Below, piece by piece: positions 20,057 through 28,339 of a DNA stretch of 64,000 bases. The notes beneath the pieces were generated by a model. The model had not been told where the DNA came from. It saw nothing but the letters and a program-made list of their open reading frames with translations, and made no database searches. The DNA comes from Hydrogenophaga sp. (GTDB taxonomy: Bacteria > Pseudomonadota > Gammaproteobacteria > Burkholderiales > Burkholderiaceae_C): the NCBI RefSeq assembly GCF_025699295.1, contig NZ_JAILWB010000014.1, positions 62,001 to 126,000 of the forward strand. The letters are read 5' to 3'. Each line of letters starts with the position of its first letter. Positions within the stretch are counted from its first letter, which is position 1. The position numbers and the translations under genes are program-made.

Positions 20057-20179
20057 GGGGGAATGCGTGAAGGACCTGGCATTGTGGACCCCACCACCCT
20101 TCAAGAAAAGCGGCAGCCACCGCTAGCAGCTAGAACAAAATTACATAACTATGATCATGGCTTCCACCCGGGCCTTTCG
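20057..20179. promoter_or_regulatory. Divergent promoter region of the lig operon and LysR gene
   Basis: A 123-base spacer between divergent starts with an AT-rich core. It holds CTAG-CAG-CTAG (20123-20133), then AACAAAATTACATAACT and the perfect palindrome ATGATCAT (20151-20158), 22 bases before the LysR start. These are candidate LysR-type recognition elements; the exact site needs experimental mapping. Confidence 0.5.
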
Positions 20180-21073
20180 ATGGATCTGAAACAACTCGAA
20201 TACTTCGTGCGCGTGGCCGAACTTGGCAGCTTCACGCGCGCGGCCACCGCGCTCAACGTGGCGCAACCGGCGCTCTCACGCCAGGTGCGCCTGCTCGAGG
20301 TGGAACTGCGCCAGAACCTGCTGGTGCGCAACGGCCGCGGCGCCACGCCCACCGAAGCCGGCAAGCTGCTGCTCGCACACGGGCGCGGCATCCTGCACCA
20401 GGTGGAGCGCGCGCGCGAGGAGCTCGGGCGCGTGCGCGGCGCGCTCGCCGGGCGCGTGGCCATCGGCCTGCCGCCGAGTCTGGCGCGCGTGCTCACAGTG
20501 CCGCTCACGCGGGCTTTCCGCCAGCAACTGCCGCAAGCCAGCCTGTCGATCAGCGAGGGGCTGTCGGTCGCGATGCAGGAATGGCTCAGCACCGGGCGGC
20601 TGGACATCGCCGTGCTCTACAACGCGCAGCCCTCACCCGACCTGGAAATCCAGCCGTTGAAGGACGAGGAACTCATGCTGGTGGAACTGCGCCCGCCGGG
20701 CCTGCCCGAAGACCCGCCACCCGCGGCCATACCCCTGCGCGAGGTGGCCGCCCTGCCACTGGTGATCCCGAGCCGGCCCAACGCCATCCGCATGCATGTG
20801 GAGACCGAGATGGCCAACATCGGCTGCCGGCTCAACGTGGCGCTGGAGATCGATGGTGTCTCCGCCATCCTCGATCTGGTGGCCGATGGCGTGGGCGCCG
20901 CCCTGCTCTCGCGCAACGCGGTAGCCAGTTCGATCCGGCCCTCGGCCTACCGCATGCGACCGGTGAGCGAGCCACCGCTGCGCACCCGCCTGTGCCTGGC
21001 CACCAGTTCGCAGCGCCCGGCCACGCTCACGCAGCAGGCCGCGCTGGACCTGATCCGGCAGGTATTGAACTGA
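20180..21073 (+). CDS. LysR-family regulator, likely of protocatechuate operon
   Basis: A 297-residue LysR regulator from the ATG at 20180 (MDLKQLEYFVRVAELGSFTRA). The winged helix-turn-helix continues with NVAQPALSRQVRLLEVEL. The effector domain has RVAIGLPPSLARVLT and DLVADGVGAALLSR. It is transcribed away from the lig operon, and its position matches the regulators of pmd and lig operons elsewhere. The inducer is probably a pathway acid such as protocatechuate or a cleavage product, which is inference. A GC-rich hairpin overlaps its stop codon. Confidence 0.92.
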   Translation: MDLKQLEYFVRVAELGSFTRAATALNVAQPALSRQVRLLEVELRQNLLVRNGRGATPTEAGKLLLAHGRGILHQVERAREELGRVRGALAGRVAIGLPPSLARVLTVPLTRAFRQQLPQASLSISEGLSVAMQEWLSTGRLDIAVLYNAQPSPDLEIQPLKDEELMLVELRPPGLPEDPPPAAIPLREVAALPLVIPSRPNAIRMHVETEMANIGCRLNVALEIDGVSAILDLVADGVGAALLSRNAVASSIRPSAYRMRPVSEPPLRTRLCLATSSQRPATLTQQAALDLIRQVLN

Positions 21074-21104
21074 CCCCCCGCCGCGCTGCGCGCGGCGGGG
21101 GGTC
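21072..21104. terminator. Bidirectional hairpin between convergent LysR and AEC genes
   Basis: A perfect 14-bp stem (21072-21085 and 21091-21104) rich in G and C with a 5-nt loop. It starts inside the LysR stop codon and ends one base before the AEC stop codon. There is no strong T-run on either side, so termination may be Rho-assisted, but the placement fits a shared transcription stop. Confidence 0.7.
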
Positions 21105-22058
21105 TCAGCCCTTGAGCATCCAGAGGATGGCGCTGAGGGTGAAGAACGACGCCACCGTGGTGGCCAGCAGGGACGCGGCGGTGAAGCCCTCGAAGCCGTG
21201 GCGCTGCGCGAGCAGGGGGTAGATGCCGAGCATGGGCATGGCGGCCGACAGCACGGCGGCCACGCGCAGTTCGCCATCGAGGGCGGGCAGACCCAGCAGC
21301 GGCAGCAGCGTGACCGCCACCCACACCGCGGCCGGGTGCAGCAGCAGCTTGCCCGCGGCCACCTGGGCCACCTGCCGGCGCAGGCCACGCACCTGCAGGC
21401 CCACCAGCGTGCCGCCGATGATGAACAGGGCCAGGCCGCCACTGGCCGCGCCGAACAGGTTGACGGTGCGTGCGAGCACGGCCGGCAATTGCCAGCCCGC
21501 CAGCGCCACCCCGAAACCCAGCACGATGGCGACGATCATCGGGTTGCGCACCAGGCGACCCAGCGTCTGGCGCAGCGCGTCTTTCCACGACAGGCGCGCC
21601 GCGCCCGAGGCGCCCACGTCGGCCAGCGTCATGAGCAGGGGCAGCTTGAGCAGGTTTTCCACCAGCAGGTTCATGGCCAGCGCCACACCCGCCAGCGGCC
21701 CGATCGCCAGCAGCACCACCGGGTAGCCGATGTAGGTGCTGTTGCTGCATGTCATGCCCATGGCCATGTACGCGCTCTCGCTCAGGCCGCGCCGCTGCAG
21801 GCGCCGCGCGCTCCACAGCGCGATCAGCAGCCACATCACCGATCCCACACCAAACGCCAGCAGGTACGCCGGCTGCAGCAAGTCACCGATGGGGCGCGAA
21901 GCCAGGGCACTGAACAACAGCGCCGGCAACGCGAACTGGATGACGAACCTGCCCAGCACCCGCATGTCGCCGGGCGTGAACACACGCCAGCGCACGGCGG
22001 CAAAGCCCAGCGCGATGCACAGGTAGATCGGCCCGGTGATGGCCAGGATGTCGAGCAA
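21105..22058 (-). CDS. AEC-family auxin-efflux-type carrier
   Basis: A 317-residue inner-membrane protein with about 9-10 hydrophobic helices: LAITGPIYLCIALGFAAV at the start, the MGMTCSNSTYIGYPV re-entrant-like Asn/Thr segment in the middle, and a second repeat beginning MIVAIVLGFGVALAGW. The AEC family (YwkB/MdcF relatives) exports or imports small carboxylates. The start is TTG at 22058, giving MLDILAITGP, the usual AEC N-terminus; the longer in-frame start at 22169 would add arginine-rich residues from a repeat element. It lies between the lig regulator and a Bug protein, so transport of an organic acid is plausible. Confidence 0.82.
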   Translation of the reverse strand: MLDILAITGPIYLCIALGFAAVRWRVFTPGDMRVLGRFVIQFALPALLFSALASRPIGDLLQPAYLLAFGVGSVMWLLIALWSARRLQRRGLSESAYMAMGMTCSNSTYIGYPVVLLAIGPLAGVALAMNLLVENLLKLPLLMTLADVGASGAARLSWKDALRQTLGRLVRNPMIVAIVLGFGVALAGWQLPAVLARTVNLFGAASGGLALFIIGGTLVGLQVRGLRRQVAQVAAGKLLLHPAAVWVAVTLLPLLGLPALDGELRVAAVLSAAMPMLGIYPLLAQRHGFEGFTAASLLATTVASFFTLSAILWMLKG

Positions 22059-22085
22059 GAGAGCGCCCCGAAGAAGAGAAACGAA

Positions 22086-22199
22086 AAAGAAAAGGGTCCG
22101 ACGCACGCAGCCCTTCCAGGGCACCCGAGGATCCGGCTCCGCCGGTCCCAGGGTGCGCCCCCTTTCCAAGGGGGACGCGTGCAGCGCGGCGGGGGGTGC
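22086..22199 (-). repeat. Intergenic structured repeat, copy A
   Basis: Reads like the copies at 35.3, 39.3 and 41.1 kb when taken on the minus strand. Outer arms GCACCC (22121-22126) and GGGTGC (22151-22156) enclose the inner stem CCGGC (22133-22137) / GCCGG (22141-22145). Next to it is a C5/G5 hairpin (about 22158-22175). The stem sequences differ from the other copies but the pairing is kept. Confidence 0.65.
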
Positions 22200-23192
22200 T
22201 TACTGCTTGGGAATCCCTGCGCGCTCGATCACGTCGCTCCAGCGCTTGATGTCGAATGCCAGCAGCGCGGCGGTCTGCTCGGGCGTGCTGGAGCGCGCGT
22301 CGATGTTCAGGTTGCGCAGCTTCTCGCGCACGCCGGCGTCGGCCAGGGCGGCTGCGATTTCGCGTTGCAGACGGTCCACTGCCGCGCGCGGCGTCTTCGA
22401 CGGCACGGCCAGGGCGTTCCACGACGACGCGACGAACTCCTTCACGCCCGACTCGACGGCGGTGGGCACCTCGGGCAGCACGATGGAGCGCTTCTCGCCG
22501 GTGACGGCCAGCGCGCGCAAGGCGCCGGCCTTGATGTGCGTGAGCATGGGCGAGAGGATTTCAACCGCCACGTCGACCTGCTGGCCACGGATGGCCCCAA
22601 CCAGCGCGGGCGTGCCGTTGAAGGGCACGACCTGCGCGTCGATGCCGGCCGTGCTCTTGAACAGCTCGGCCGCCAGGTTCTGCGTGCTGCCGATGTTGAT
22701 GCTGCCCACGTTGAGCTTCCCCGGGTTGGCCTTGGCGAACGCAATCAGCTCCTGCAGGGACTTGTGCGGCGAGTTCGCGGGCACGATCACGGCGATGTCG
22801 AAGTAGCCCAGCGTGGACACCGGGGTGAAATCCCTGACGGTGTCGAACGGCAGGCTCTTGAACAGGCCAGCGGTGACGGCCGTGCCGTTGGACATCAGGA
22901 ACATGGTGTGGCCATCGGGCTCGGAGCGGACCACCGAGTCGGCCGCCACCACGCCACCGGCGCCAGGCCGGTTCTCGACCACCACCGCCTGGCCGAGCTG
23001 GCTGCCGAGTTTTTCGGCCACGATGCGCGCGGTGAGGTCGCCCACGCCGCCCGGTCCGAAAGGCACCACGACGCGCAGACCTTTCGAGGGAAACGCAGCA
23101 GGCTGGGCATGGGCCGGCATGGTGGCCAGCGCGGCCAGGGACAGGGCAACGCCAAGCAGTGCGCGACGCGGGACAAGGAGCGGATTGTTCAA
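22200..23192 (-). CDS. Bug/TctC-family periplasmic solute-binding protein
   Basis: A 330-residue exported receptor with signal peptide ending ATMPAHAQ. Tripartite-tricarboxylate receptor landmarks: LRVVVPFGPGGVGDLTARIV, VVVENRPGAGGVVAADSVV, and GALRALAVTGEKRS before the C-terminal lobe. No TctA or TctB genes are adjacent. It follows the TRAP operon on the same strand after a hairpin terminator and precedes the AEC carrier, so it may form a unit with it. The ligand is unknown; proximity to aromatic-acid genes suggests a carboxylate. Confidence 0.87.
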   Translation of the reverse strand: MNNPLLVPRRALLGVALSLAALATMPAHAQPAAFPSKGLRVVVPFGPGGVGDLTARIVAEKLGSQLGQAVVVENRPGAGGVVAADSVVRSEPDGHTMFLMSNGTAVTAGLFKSLPFDTVRDFTPVSTLGYFDIAVIVPANSPHKSLQELIAFAKANPGKLNVGSINIGSTQNLAAELFKSTAGIDAQVVPFNGTPALVGAIRGQQVDVAVEILSPMLTHIKAGALRALAVTGEKRSIVLPEVPTAVESGVKEFVASSWNALAVPSKTPRAAVDRLQREIAAALADAGVREKLRNLNIDARSSTPEQTAALLAFDIKRWSDVIERAGIPKQ

Positions 23193-23249
23193 GGGTTTCC
23201 TCCGGCTGGATCGGAAGCAATCAGGGGGCGCGAACTGTCGTTCCGTGCA

Positions 23250-23279
23250 AAAGGGCCTGCAATGCCTTGCAGGCCCTTT
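23250..23279 (-). terminator. Hairpin terminator after the TRAP dctM gene
   Basis: A perfect 13-bp stem (23250-23262 and 23267-23279) with a 4-nt TGCC loop. The arms end in AAA/TTT, so the minus-strand transcript ends in a short U-rich stretch. It lies 31 bases beyond the dctM stop and before the downstream Bug gene. Confidence 0.75.
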
Positions 23280-23310
23280 CAGTTAGGTTGGCACAGGATA
23301 GCTGCGCGGG

Positions 23311-24630
23311 TCAGATTCGCAACAGGAACAGTGTGATGGCGGGAAACGCCACCAGGATGGCCGTGCGGATCATGTCGCTGGCCACGAAGGGCAGCACCGC
23401 GCGGTAGGTGTGCATGATCGGAATGTCCTTGGCCATGGAGTTGATGACGAACAGGTTCATGCCCACTGGTGGCGTGATCAGCCCGACCTCCACCACGATC
23501 AGCACCAGGATGCCGAACCAGATCGCGAACTCCTCGGGCGTCAGGCCGAAGTCCAGCACGGTGACGATGGGGAAGAACACCGGAATGGTCAGCAGGATCA
23601 TGGACAGCGAGTCCATGAAGCAGCCCAGCACCACGTAGATCACCAGGATGCCGACCAGCACGAGCCAGGGGCTCAGGCCGGAGCCCGCCACCAGCTGCGC
23701 GGTTTCCTGCGGCAGCTGCGACAGCGCCAGGAAGGTGTTGTAGAGGCCCGCGCCGAGCACGATCATGAAGATCATGCCGGTCGCCATGGCCGTGCCCAGC
23801 ACCGCGCCCAGCAGCGTCTTGCGGTTCAGGCCGCCAGCGAACCAGGCCGCCAGGCCGGTGCCGAAGGCACCGATGGCCGCACCCTCGGTCGGCGTGAACA
23901 GGCCGGTGTAGATGCCACCCACCACCGCCACGAAGATCACCAGCACCGGCCACACCTTGGCGGTGGCGCTCCAGCGCTCCTTCATCGGCATGGGCGGCAT
24001 GGAGCCCACTTCGTTGGGCCGCAGGCGGGCGTAGATCGCGATCACGATCATGTAGCCCAGGGCCGCCAGAAGGCCAGGCACGAAGGCGGCCAGGAACAGC
24101 TTGGCAATGTTCTGCTCGGTCAGAATGGCGTAGATCACCAGCACCACCGAGGGCGGGATCAGGATGCCCAGCGTGCCCCCGGCAGCGAGCGCCGCGGTGG
24201 AGATGCCGCCGGCGTAGCCCGCGCGCTTGAGTTCGGGCAGCGCCACCTGGCCCATGGTGGCCGCCGTGGCCAGCGAAGAGCCGCAGATCGCGCCGAAGCC
24301 GGCGCAGGCTCCCACCGCCGCCATGGCCACACCGCCCTTGCGGTGGCCGATCCAGGCCTCGGCGGCCTTGAACAGCGCCTGCGAAAGGCCTCCGAGCGCC
24401 GCGAACTGGCCCATCAGCAGGAACAGCGGGATGACCGAGAGGTTGTAGTTCGAGAAGGTGCTGTAGGTCACCTGCTTGAGCTGGTTGAGGATGGGGTCGG
24501 CGCTGCCGTAGATCACCCAGGCGCCGCCCAGGCCGCACAGCAGCATGGCCAGCCCGATGGGTATGCGGATGAAGATCAGCAGCAGCAGGACCGGGAACGA
24601 CCAGGCCGCGAGTTCGATACCTGACATCAA
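23311..24630 (-). CDS. dctM: TRAP transporter large permease (DctM)
   Basis: A 439-residue, roughly 12-helix membrane subunit that moves the substrate using the sodium gradient. Family landmarks: VLLLLIFIRIPIGLAMLLCG, the KGGVAMAAVGACAGFGAICG SS segment, ALAAGGTLGILIPPSVVLVI and LITPPVGMNLFVI near the C-terminus. The start overlaps the DctQ stop by 4 bases, the usual coupling of the two membrane subunits. The receptor gene dctP lies upstream in the same direction. Confidence 0.93.
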   Translation of the reverse strand: MMSGIELAAWSFPVLLLLIFIRIPIGLAMLLCGLGGAWVIYGSADPILNQLKQVTYSTFSNYNLSVIPLFLLMGQFAALGGLSQALFKAAEAWIGHRKGGVAMAAVGACAGFGAICGSSLATAATMGQVALPELKRAGYAGGISTAALAAGGTLGILIPPSVVLVIYAILTEQNIAKLFLAAFVPGLLAALGYMIVIAIYARLRPNEVGSMPPMPMKERWSATAKVWPVLVIFVAVVGGIYTGLFTPTEGAAIGAFGTGLAAWFAGGLNRKTLLGAVLGTAMATGMIFMIVLGAGLYNTFLALSQLPQETAQLVAGSGLSPWLVLVGILVIYVVLGCFMDSLSMILLTIPVFFPIVTVLDFGLTPEEFAIWFGILVLIVVEVGLITPPVGMNLFVINSMAKDIPIMHTYRAVLPFVASDMIRTAILVAFPAITLFLLRI

Positions 24631-25148
24631 TGTCCCCCAGTCGATTCAACGGTCCAGCCGGCAGGCTCCCTGGCCAGCCCGAGCTGGGTGGCGGTCCTGG
24701 CGATGTAGCTCAGGCAGCCAATCACGGCGCCCACCATGCACAGGGCATAGGCCCACCAGATCGGCATCTGCAGGATGAAGGTGGTCTCCAGGTACTGGCG
24801 CTTCTCCAGCATGCCCTCCCAGAGCTTCCAGGTCAGCACCAGCCACACCGCGAGCATCAGCAGGTCGCTGACGAGCTCCACCGTCTTCTGCGCCCACTTG
24901 GGCAGGTGCATGTAGAGCAGGTCCACCGTGGCGTGGCCGCCGCGCAGGTAGCACCAGGGCAGGAAGAAGAACACCGCGATCGCGGTGCCGACCTCGACGA
25001 GCTCGAAATCACCGGGCACCGGTCCCAGGCCCACGTCGATGAGCGCACGTCCGCTCACGCTCACCACGATCATGAGGGTCAGCGCACACAGGGTGATGCC
25101 GCCCAGGATGGCAGACCACTTGGCCAGCCGGTAGATGAATCCAATCAT
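24627..25148 (-). CDS. dctQ: TRAP transporter small permease (DctQ)
   Basis: A 173-residue four-helix subunit of the TRAP importer, matching DctQ in length and in the pattern SAILGGITLCALTLMIVVSVSGRA, GTAIAVFFFLPWCYLRGGHATVDLLY, a helix near LLMLAVWLVLTWKLWEGM, and a last helix ALCMVGAVIGCLSYIART. The AV-DLL segment after the second helix is a family hallmark. It overlaps dctM by 4 bases. The 225-base gap to dctP carries a terminator and palindromes, so dctQM may have its own control. Confidence 0.9.
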   Translation of the reverse strand: MIGFIYRLAKWSAILGGITLCALTLMIVVSVSGRALIDVGLGPVPGDFELVEVGTAIAVFFFLPWCYLRGGHATVDLLYMHLPKWAQKTVELVSDLLMLAVWLVLTWKLWEGMLEKRQYLETTFILQMPIWWAYALCMVGAVIGCLSYIARTATQLGLAREPAGWTVESTGGH

Positions 25149-25267
25149 TCAGCGCTCTTTCATCGTCGAGAAGTGTCTGCCTGCCCCTGGTGAGCGATTG
25201 TCCGCCATCAAGAGAAGCTGCTCCCATGGCCTGCGCGGCAAAAACCGTGCAATATAGCTCATCGTTT

Positions 25268-25288
25268 CGTATACGTAAATCGATTTAC
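25268..25288. promoter_or_regulatory. Overlapping palindromes upstream of dctQ
   Basis: CGTATACG (25268-25275) overlaps by one base the perfect 14-bp palindrome GTAAATCGATTTAC (25275-25288). They lie between dctP and dctQ, about 120 bases before the dctQ start, in an AT-rich patch of GC-rich DNA. The GTATAC core is shared with the palindrome upstream of the van oxygenase gene (29460-29467), suggesting a common regulator. Confidence 0.55.
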
Positions 25289-25329
25289 CCATGTTGAACT
25301 CTGATCGCGATGCACCGAAGGCGCTCCCT

Positions 25330-25353
25330 AAAAAAAACCGCCCCGGAGGGCGG
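25330..25353 (-). terminator. Intrinsic terminator after dctP
   Basis: Stem CCGCCC (25338-25343) / GGGCGG (25348-25353) with a 4-nt loop, followed on the minus strand by eight T residues (25337-25330). It lies 20 bases past the dctP stop and so partly separates receptor transcription from dctQM, which would give more receptor than permease. Confidence 0.88.
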
Positions 25354-25373
25354 CCTTGCGAACGCGCAAGGAA

Positions 25374-26411
25374 TCACTTGCTGTATTTCGCGATCAGGGC
25401 ACGGGCCTCGGAAGCGAGCCTGGTGCCGTCGATGTTCTTGCCCTTCATCTCGTTGACCCAGTCGGTCTCCACCGTGGCGGCGGTGCGGCGCCAGCGCTGC
25501 GTCTCGGCTGCGTCGAGCGCGATGATGTTGTTGCCCGCCTTCTCGGCGATTGCGCGCCCGGCCTTGTCGCCTTCGTCCATCGCGCGGCCGAACAGGGCCG
25601 CGGTCTCGATGCCCGAGTTGGCGTCGATCACCTTCTTCAGGTCCGCCGGCAGCTTCTCGTAGGAACCCTTGTTCATCGAAAACGCGAAGGTCTGCGTGTA
25701 CAGGCCGGTCGAGCCGGCGAAGGTGGTGTGGTTCTTCACCAGCTCGCTCACCTTGAGCGCGGGCGTCACCTCCCACGGGATGGTGGTGCCGTCGATGACG
25801 CCCTTGGACAGGGCTTCGGTCACGGCCGGCACGGGCATGCCCACCGGGGTGGCGCCGAGCTTGACCAGCATGTTGTTGATGATGCGCGAACCACCACGGA
25901 TCTTCATGCCGCGCAGGCTCTCCAGCCCGGTCACCGGCGTCTTGGTGTGGAACAGGCCGGGCCCGTGGGTGTGCACCGCAAGCAGCTTGACGTCCTTGAA
26001 CTCGTCAGCGGCGTGCTTCTCCACGTACTCCTGGAACGCGCGCGACGACGCTTCGGCCGAGCCGCTCATGAAGGGCAGCTCGAACACCTCTGCCTTGTTG
26101 AAGCGGCCCGGGGTATAGCCCAGCACCGTCCAGGTGATGTCGACCACGCCGTCACGGGCCTGGTCGAACAGCTGCGGGGGTGCGCCGCCAAGCTGCATGG
26201 CATGGAACAACTGCACCTTGATCTTGCCGCCCGACTCGGCCTCCACTTTCTGGGCCCAGGGCACGATGGCGCGCGCGGGAATGGTGGCTTGCGGCGGCAG
26301 CATCTGGTGCAGGCGCAGGGTGACCTGCTGGGCCATGGCCTGCCCGGCCATCGTGGCAGCAGCCACGGCACCCAGGGCCAGCAAGGCGGTGCGGCGTTTG
26401 AAGATAGTCAT
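25374..26411 (-). CDS. dctP: TRAP transporter solute-binding protein (DctP)
   Basis: A 345-residue periplasmic receptor with a signal peptide ending AGQAMAQ. DctP-type landmarks: QVTLRLHQMLPPQATIPARA, the conserved MKIRGGSRIINNMLVKLGATPVGMPVPAV segment (cited in part, as LRGMKIRGG and GATPVGMP) with the ligand-binding Arg, and AYSMN-like FAFSMNKGSYEKLP. The start at 26411 puts a basic-hydrophobic signal first; upstream in-frame codons are dispensable. Its ligand is probably an organic or aromatic acid given the van and lig neighbours, which is inference. Confidence 0.9.
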   Translation of the reverse strand: MTIFKRRTALLALGAVAAATMAGQAMAQQVTLRLHQMLPPQATIPARAIVPWAQKVEAESGGKIKVQLFHAMQLGGAPPQLFDQARDGVVDITWTVLGYTPGRFNKAEVFELPFMSGSAEASSRAFQEYVEKHAADEFKDVKLLAVHTHGPGLFHTKTPVTGLESLRGMKIRGGSRIINNMLVKLGATPVGMPVPAVTEALSKGVIDGTTIPWEVTPALKVSELVKNHTTFAGSTGLYTQTFAFSMNKGSYEKLPADLKKVIDANSGIETAALFGRAMDEGDKAGRAIAEKAGNNIIALDAAETQRWRRTAATVETDWVNEMKGKNIDGTRLASEARALIAKYSK

Positions 26412-26560
26412 GGTTGTCTCCGTTCCGTTGTGATGCACCGGGCCGGGAGCGTGTGGGCGCACTCCGGTCCGGCAGGGCTTGAACTCGATGAAACCCACAC
26501 TGTGCATGTCCACCGGCCACTCTGCCAGTCAAATAACCGACTTTCAGTTATGCCGTTATC

Positions 26561-27547
26561 TTATGAAACCGTTTCGGGCCGCCAGGCCGTGTCCAGCGTG
26601 ATGCGGCCCACCACCCGCGAGACGCAGGCGCAGATGCGCTTGTTTTCCTGCTTTTCGTGTTCGCTGAGGAACACATCGCGGTGGTCGATCTCGCCGTCCA
26701 GCGCCAGCACGTCCATCGCGCACAGGCCGCATTCACCGCGCCGGCAATCGCTCATGACCTCGATGCCGGCGTCTTCGAGCACGTCGATCAGCGCCTGATC
26801 CGGCCGCACCTCCAGGCGGGCCTTGTGCCGCGGCACCTCCACCCGGAAGCTGGCGCTCTGCAACCGCCCGCCGCTGCCGAAGGTCTCGAAGCGCAGGCTG
26901 GGCAAAGGCCGCCCGGCGGCGGCCCACAGGCCGCGCAGATCGCCCAGCAGGCCCGCCGGCCCGCAGACATACGCCTGCGCGCCCGGTGCCAGCGTGGCGA
27001 TCTCGCCCGCCAGGTCCAGGCGCTCGCCGCGCTCCGAGACGCAAGCCACCAGTCCGTCGCCCAGCAGCGCGCGCAACGACTCGCCGTACGCCAGTTCGGC
27101 CTCGCTGCGTGCGGCATAGAGCAGGCGCACCGGCTGACCGCGGCGCACCAGCGCCTGCGCCATCGAGACCATGGGGGTGATGCCGATGCCGCCCGCCACC
27201 AGCAGCGTGGCCGGTGCCTGCAGGCCGAGCGGGAAATGGTTCTGCGGCGCGCCGATCTCGATCGCATCGCCCTCGGCCAGTTGCCACATGGCGCGCGAGC
27301 CGCCGTGACCATCGTCGAGCCGCTTGACCGCGATGCGGTAGCCCGGCACCTCGCCCGGCAGGCCGACCAGCGAATACGAGCGCGTCTGCGGCCGCCCGCC
27401 CAGGATCACCTGCACCAGCAGGTGGGCGCCGGGCGCCCAGCGCTCGGGTGCGCCTTCGATCGGTGCGATGACGAACTCGCGCACGGTGGGGGTGAGGTCG
27501 CGCAGGGCGTGGATGCGCGCGGATTGCCAGTTCGGGTTGCTTTTCAT
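26561..27547 (-). CDS. vanB: Vanillate O-demethylase-type reductase (VanB-like)
   Basis: A 328-residue flavin and iron-sulfur reductase feeding electrons from NAD(P)H to a Rieske oxygenase. The order is an FMN-binding domain (RSYSLVG), a NAD-binding domain (LVAGGIGITPMVSMAQAL; AYVCGPAGLL), and a C-terminal plant-type [2Fe-2S] domain with Cys ligands in SDCRRGECGLC and, after a gap, RICAC. This class IA phthalate-dioxygenase-reductase layout is that of VanB. It is the third gene after the oxygenase and the GntR regulator, 7 bases past the latter, so it should be co-transcribed. Confidence 0.88.
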   Translation of the reverse strand: MKSNPNWQSARIHALRDLTPTVREFVIAPIEGAPERWAPGAHLLVQVILGGRPQTRSYSLVGLPGEVPGYRIAVKRLDDGHGGSRAMWQLAEGDAIEIGAPQNHFPLGLQAPATLLVAGGIGITPMVSMAQALVRRGQPVRLLYAARSEAELAYGESLRALLGDGLVACVSERGERLDLAGEIATLAPGAQAYVCGPAGLLGDLRGLWAAAGRPLPSLRFETFGSGGRLQSASFRVEVPRHKARLEVRPDQALIDVLEDAGIEVMSDCRRGECGLCAMDVLALDGEIDHRDVFLSEHEKQENKRICACVSRVVGRITLDTAWRPETVS

Positions 27548-27554
27548 GTCGGTA

Positions 27555-28337
27555 TCAACGGCGGCGTATGAGTTTGATGGCGGGCATGGAGGCTGGCGAA
27601 TGCACCGTGGCGTGACCCGAGAGCACCTCGCGCAGGTTGCGCTGGGCCAGTCGAGAGTGCTCGCGCATGATGGCCTCGGCGCGCGTGCCTTCGCGCTGCT
27701 CGATGGCTTCGAGCACCTGGCGATGCTGGTCCTGCGCCACCACCAGCATGTCGCGCGCGCGCTGCGAATGTGCCTGCATCACGACAAAGCCCGAGGGCGA
27801 GGCGAACGGCAGACTCAACACCTTTTCCAGCTGGCGCAGGATGGTCGGGCTGTCGGCCATCTCCCAGATCAGCGCGTGGAACTCGCTGTTGAGCGCCACG
27901 TAGTCGGAGAAGCCGTCGTCGTTGAGCGCGGGCGCGGCCAGCACCTCGTCGATGCGGTTGAGGCAGCGGCGTGCCTCGCCCAGCACCACGCCGGGCGCGC
28001 CGCGTTCGGCTGCCAGCCGCGCCAGCAGGCCCTCGAGGGTGCCGCGCAGTTCGATCGCGTCGGCGATGTCGCGCTCGGAGAAGGTCTGCACCACGTAGCC
28101 ACCGTTGGGCAGGGCCTCGAGCAGGCCTTCCTGCTCCAGCCGCATCAGTGCGGCGCGGATCGGCGTGCGCGAGACGCCCAGGCGCTCGACGATGGCCAGC
28201 TCGGCGATGCGCGAGCCACCCGCCAGCTCGCCCGAGAGGATGAGTTCGCGCAGCTGCAGCAGCGCGCGCACCTGGGCACTTTCGGTGCCGGTTTCGGGGC
28301 GCGCGGCTTCCACCGCGCTGGACGTGACGGCCGCCAT
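27555..28337 (-). CDS. GntR-family (FCD) regulator inside the van operon
   Basis: A 260-residue repressor-type regulator from the ATG at 28337. The N-terminal winged helix-turn-helix has [31 protein letters not shown] (cited in part: [13 protein letters not shown] and [19 protein letters not shown]). The C-terminal FCD helical domain has Asp and His ligand positions in [12 protein letters not shown] and [11 protein letters not shown], usual for binding a metal and a carboxylate. It lies between the oxygenase (2 bases) and the reductase (7 bases), so the regulator is made from the operon it probably controls, like VanR-type proteins. Confidence 0.88.
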   Translation of the reverse strand: MAAVTSSAVEAARPETGTESAQVRALLQLRELILSGELAGGSRIAELAIVERLGVSRTPIRAALMRLEQEGLLEALPNGGYVVQTFSERDIADAIELRGTLEGLLARLAAERGAPGVVLGEARRCLNRIDEVLAAPALNDDGFSDYVALNSEFHALIWEMADSPTILRQLEKVLSLPFASPSGFVVMQAHSQRARDMLVVAQDQHRQVLEAIEQREGTRAEAIMREHSRLAQRNLREVLSGHATVHSPASMPAIKLIRRR

Positions 28338-28339
28338 AT

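Noticed and set aside
18297..20179. An N-terminally extended reading frame continuous with the LysR gene at 20180
   Set aside because: The upstream part is antisense to ligJ and the ModA-like gene; the LysR domain begins exactly at the ATG at 20180.
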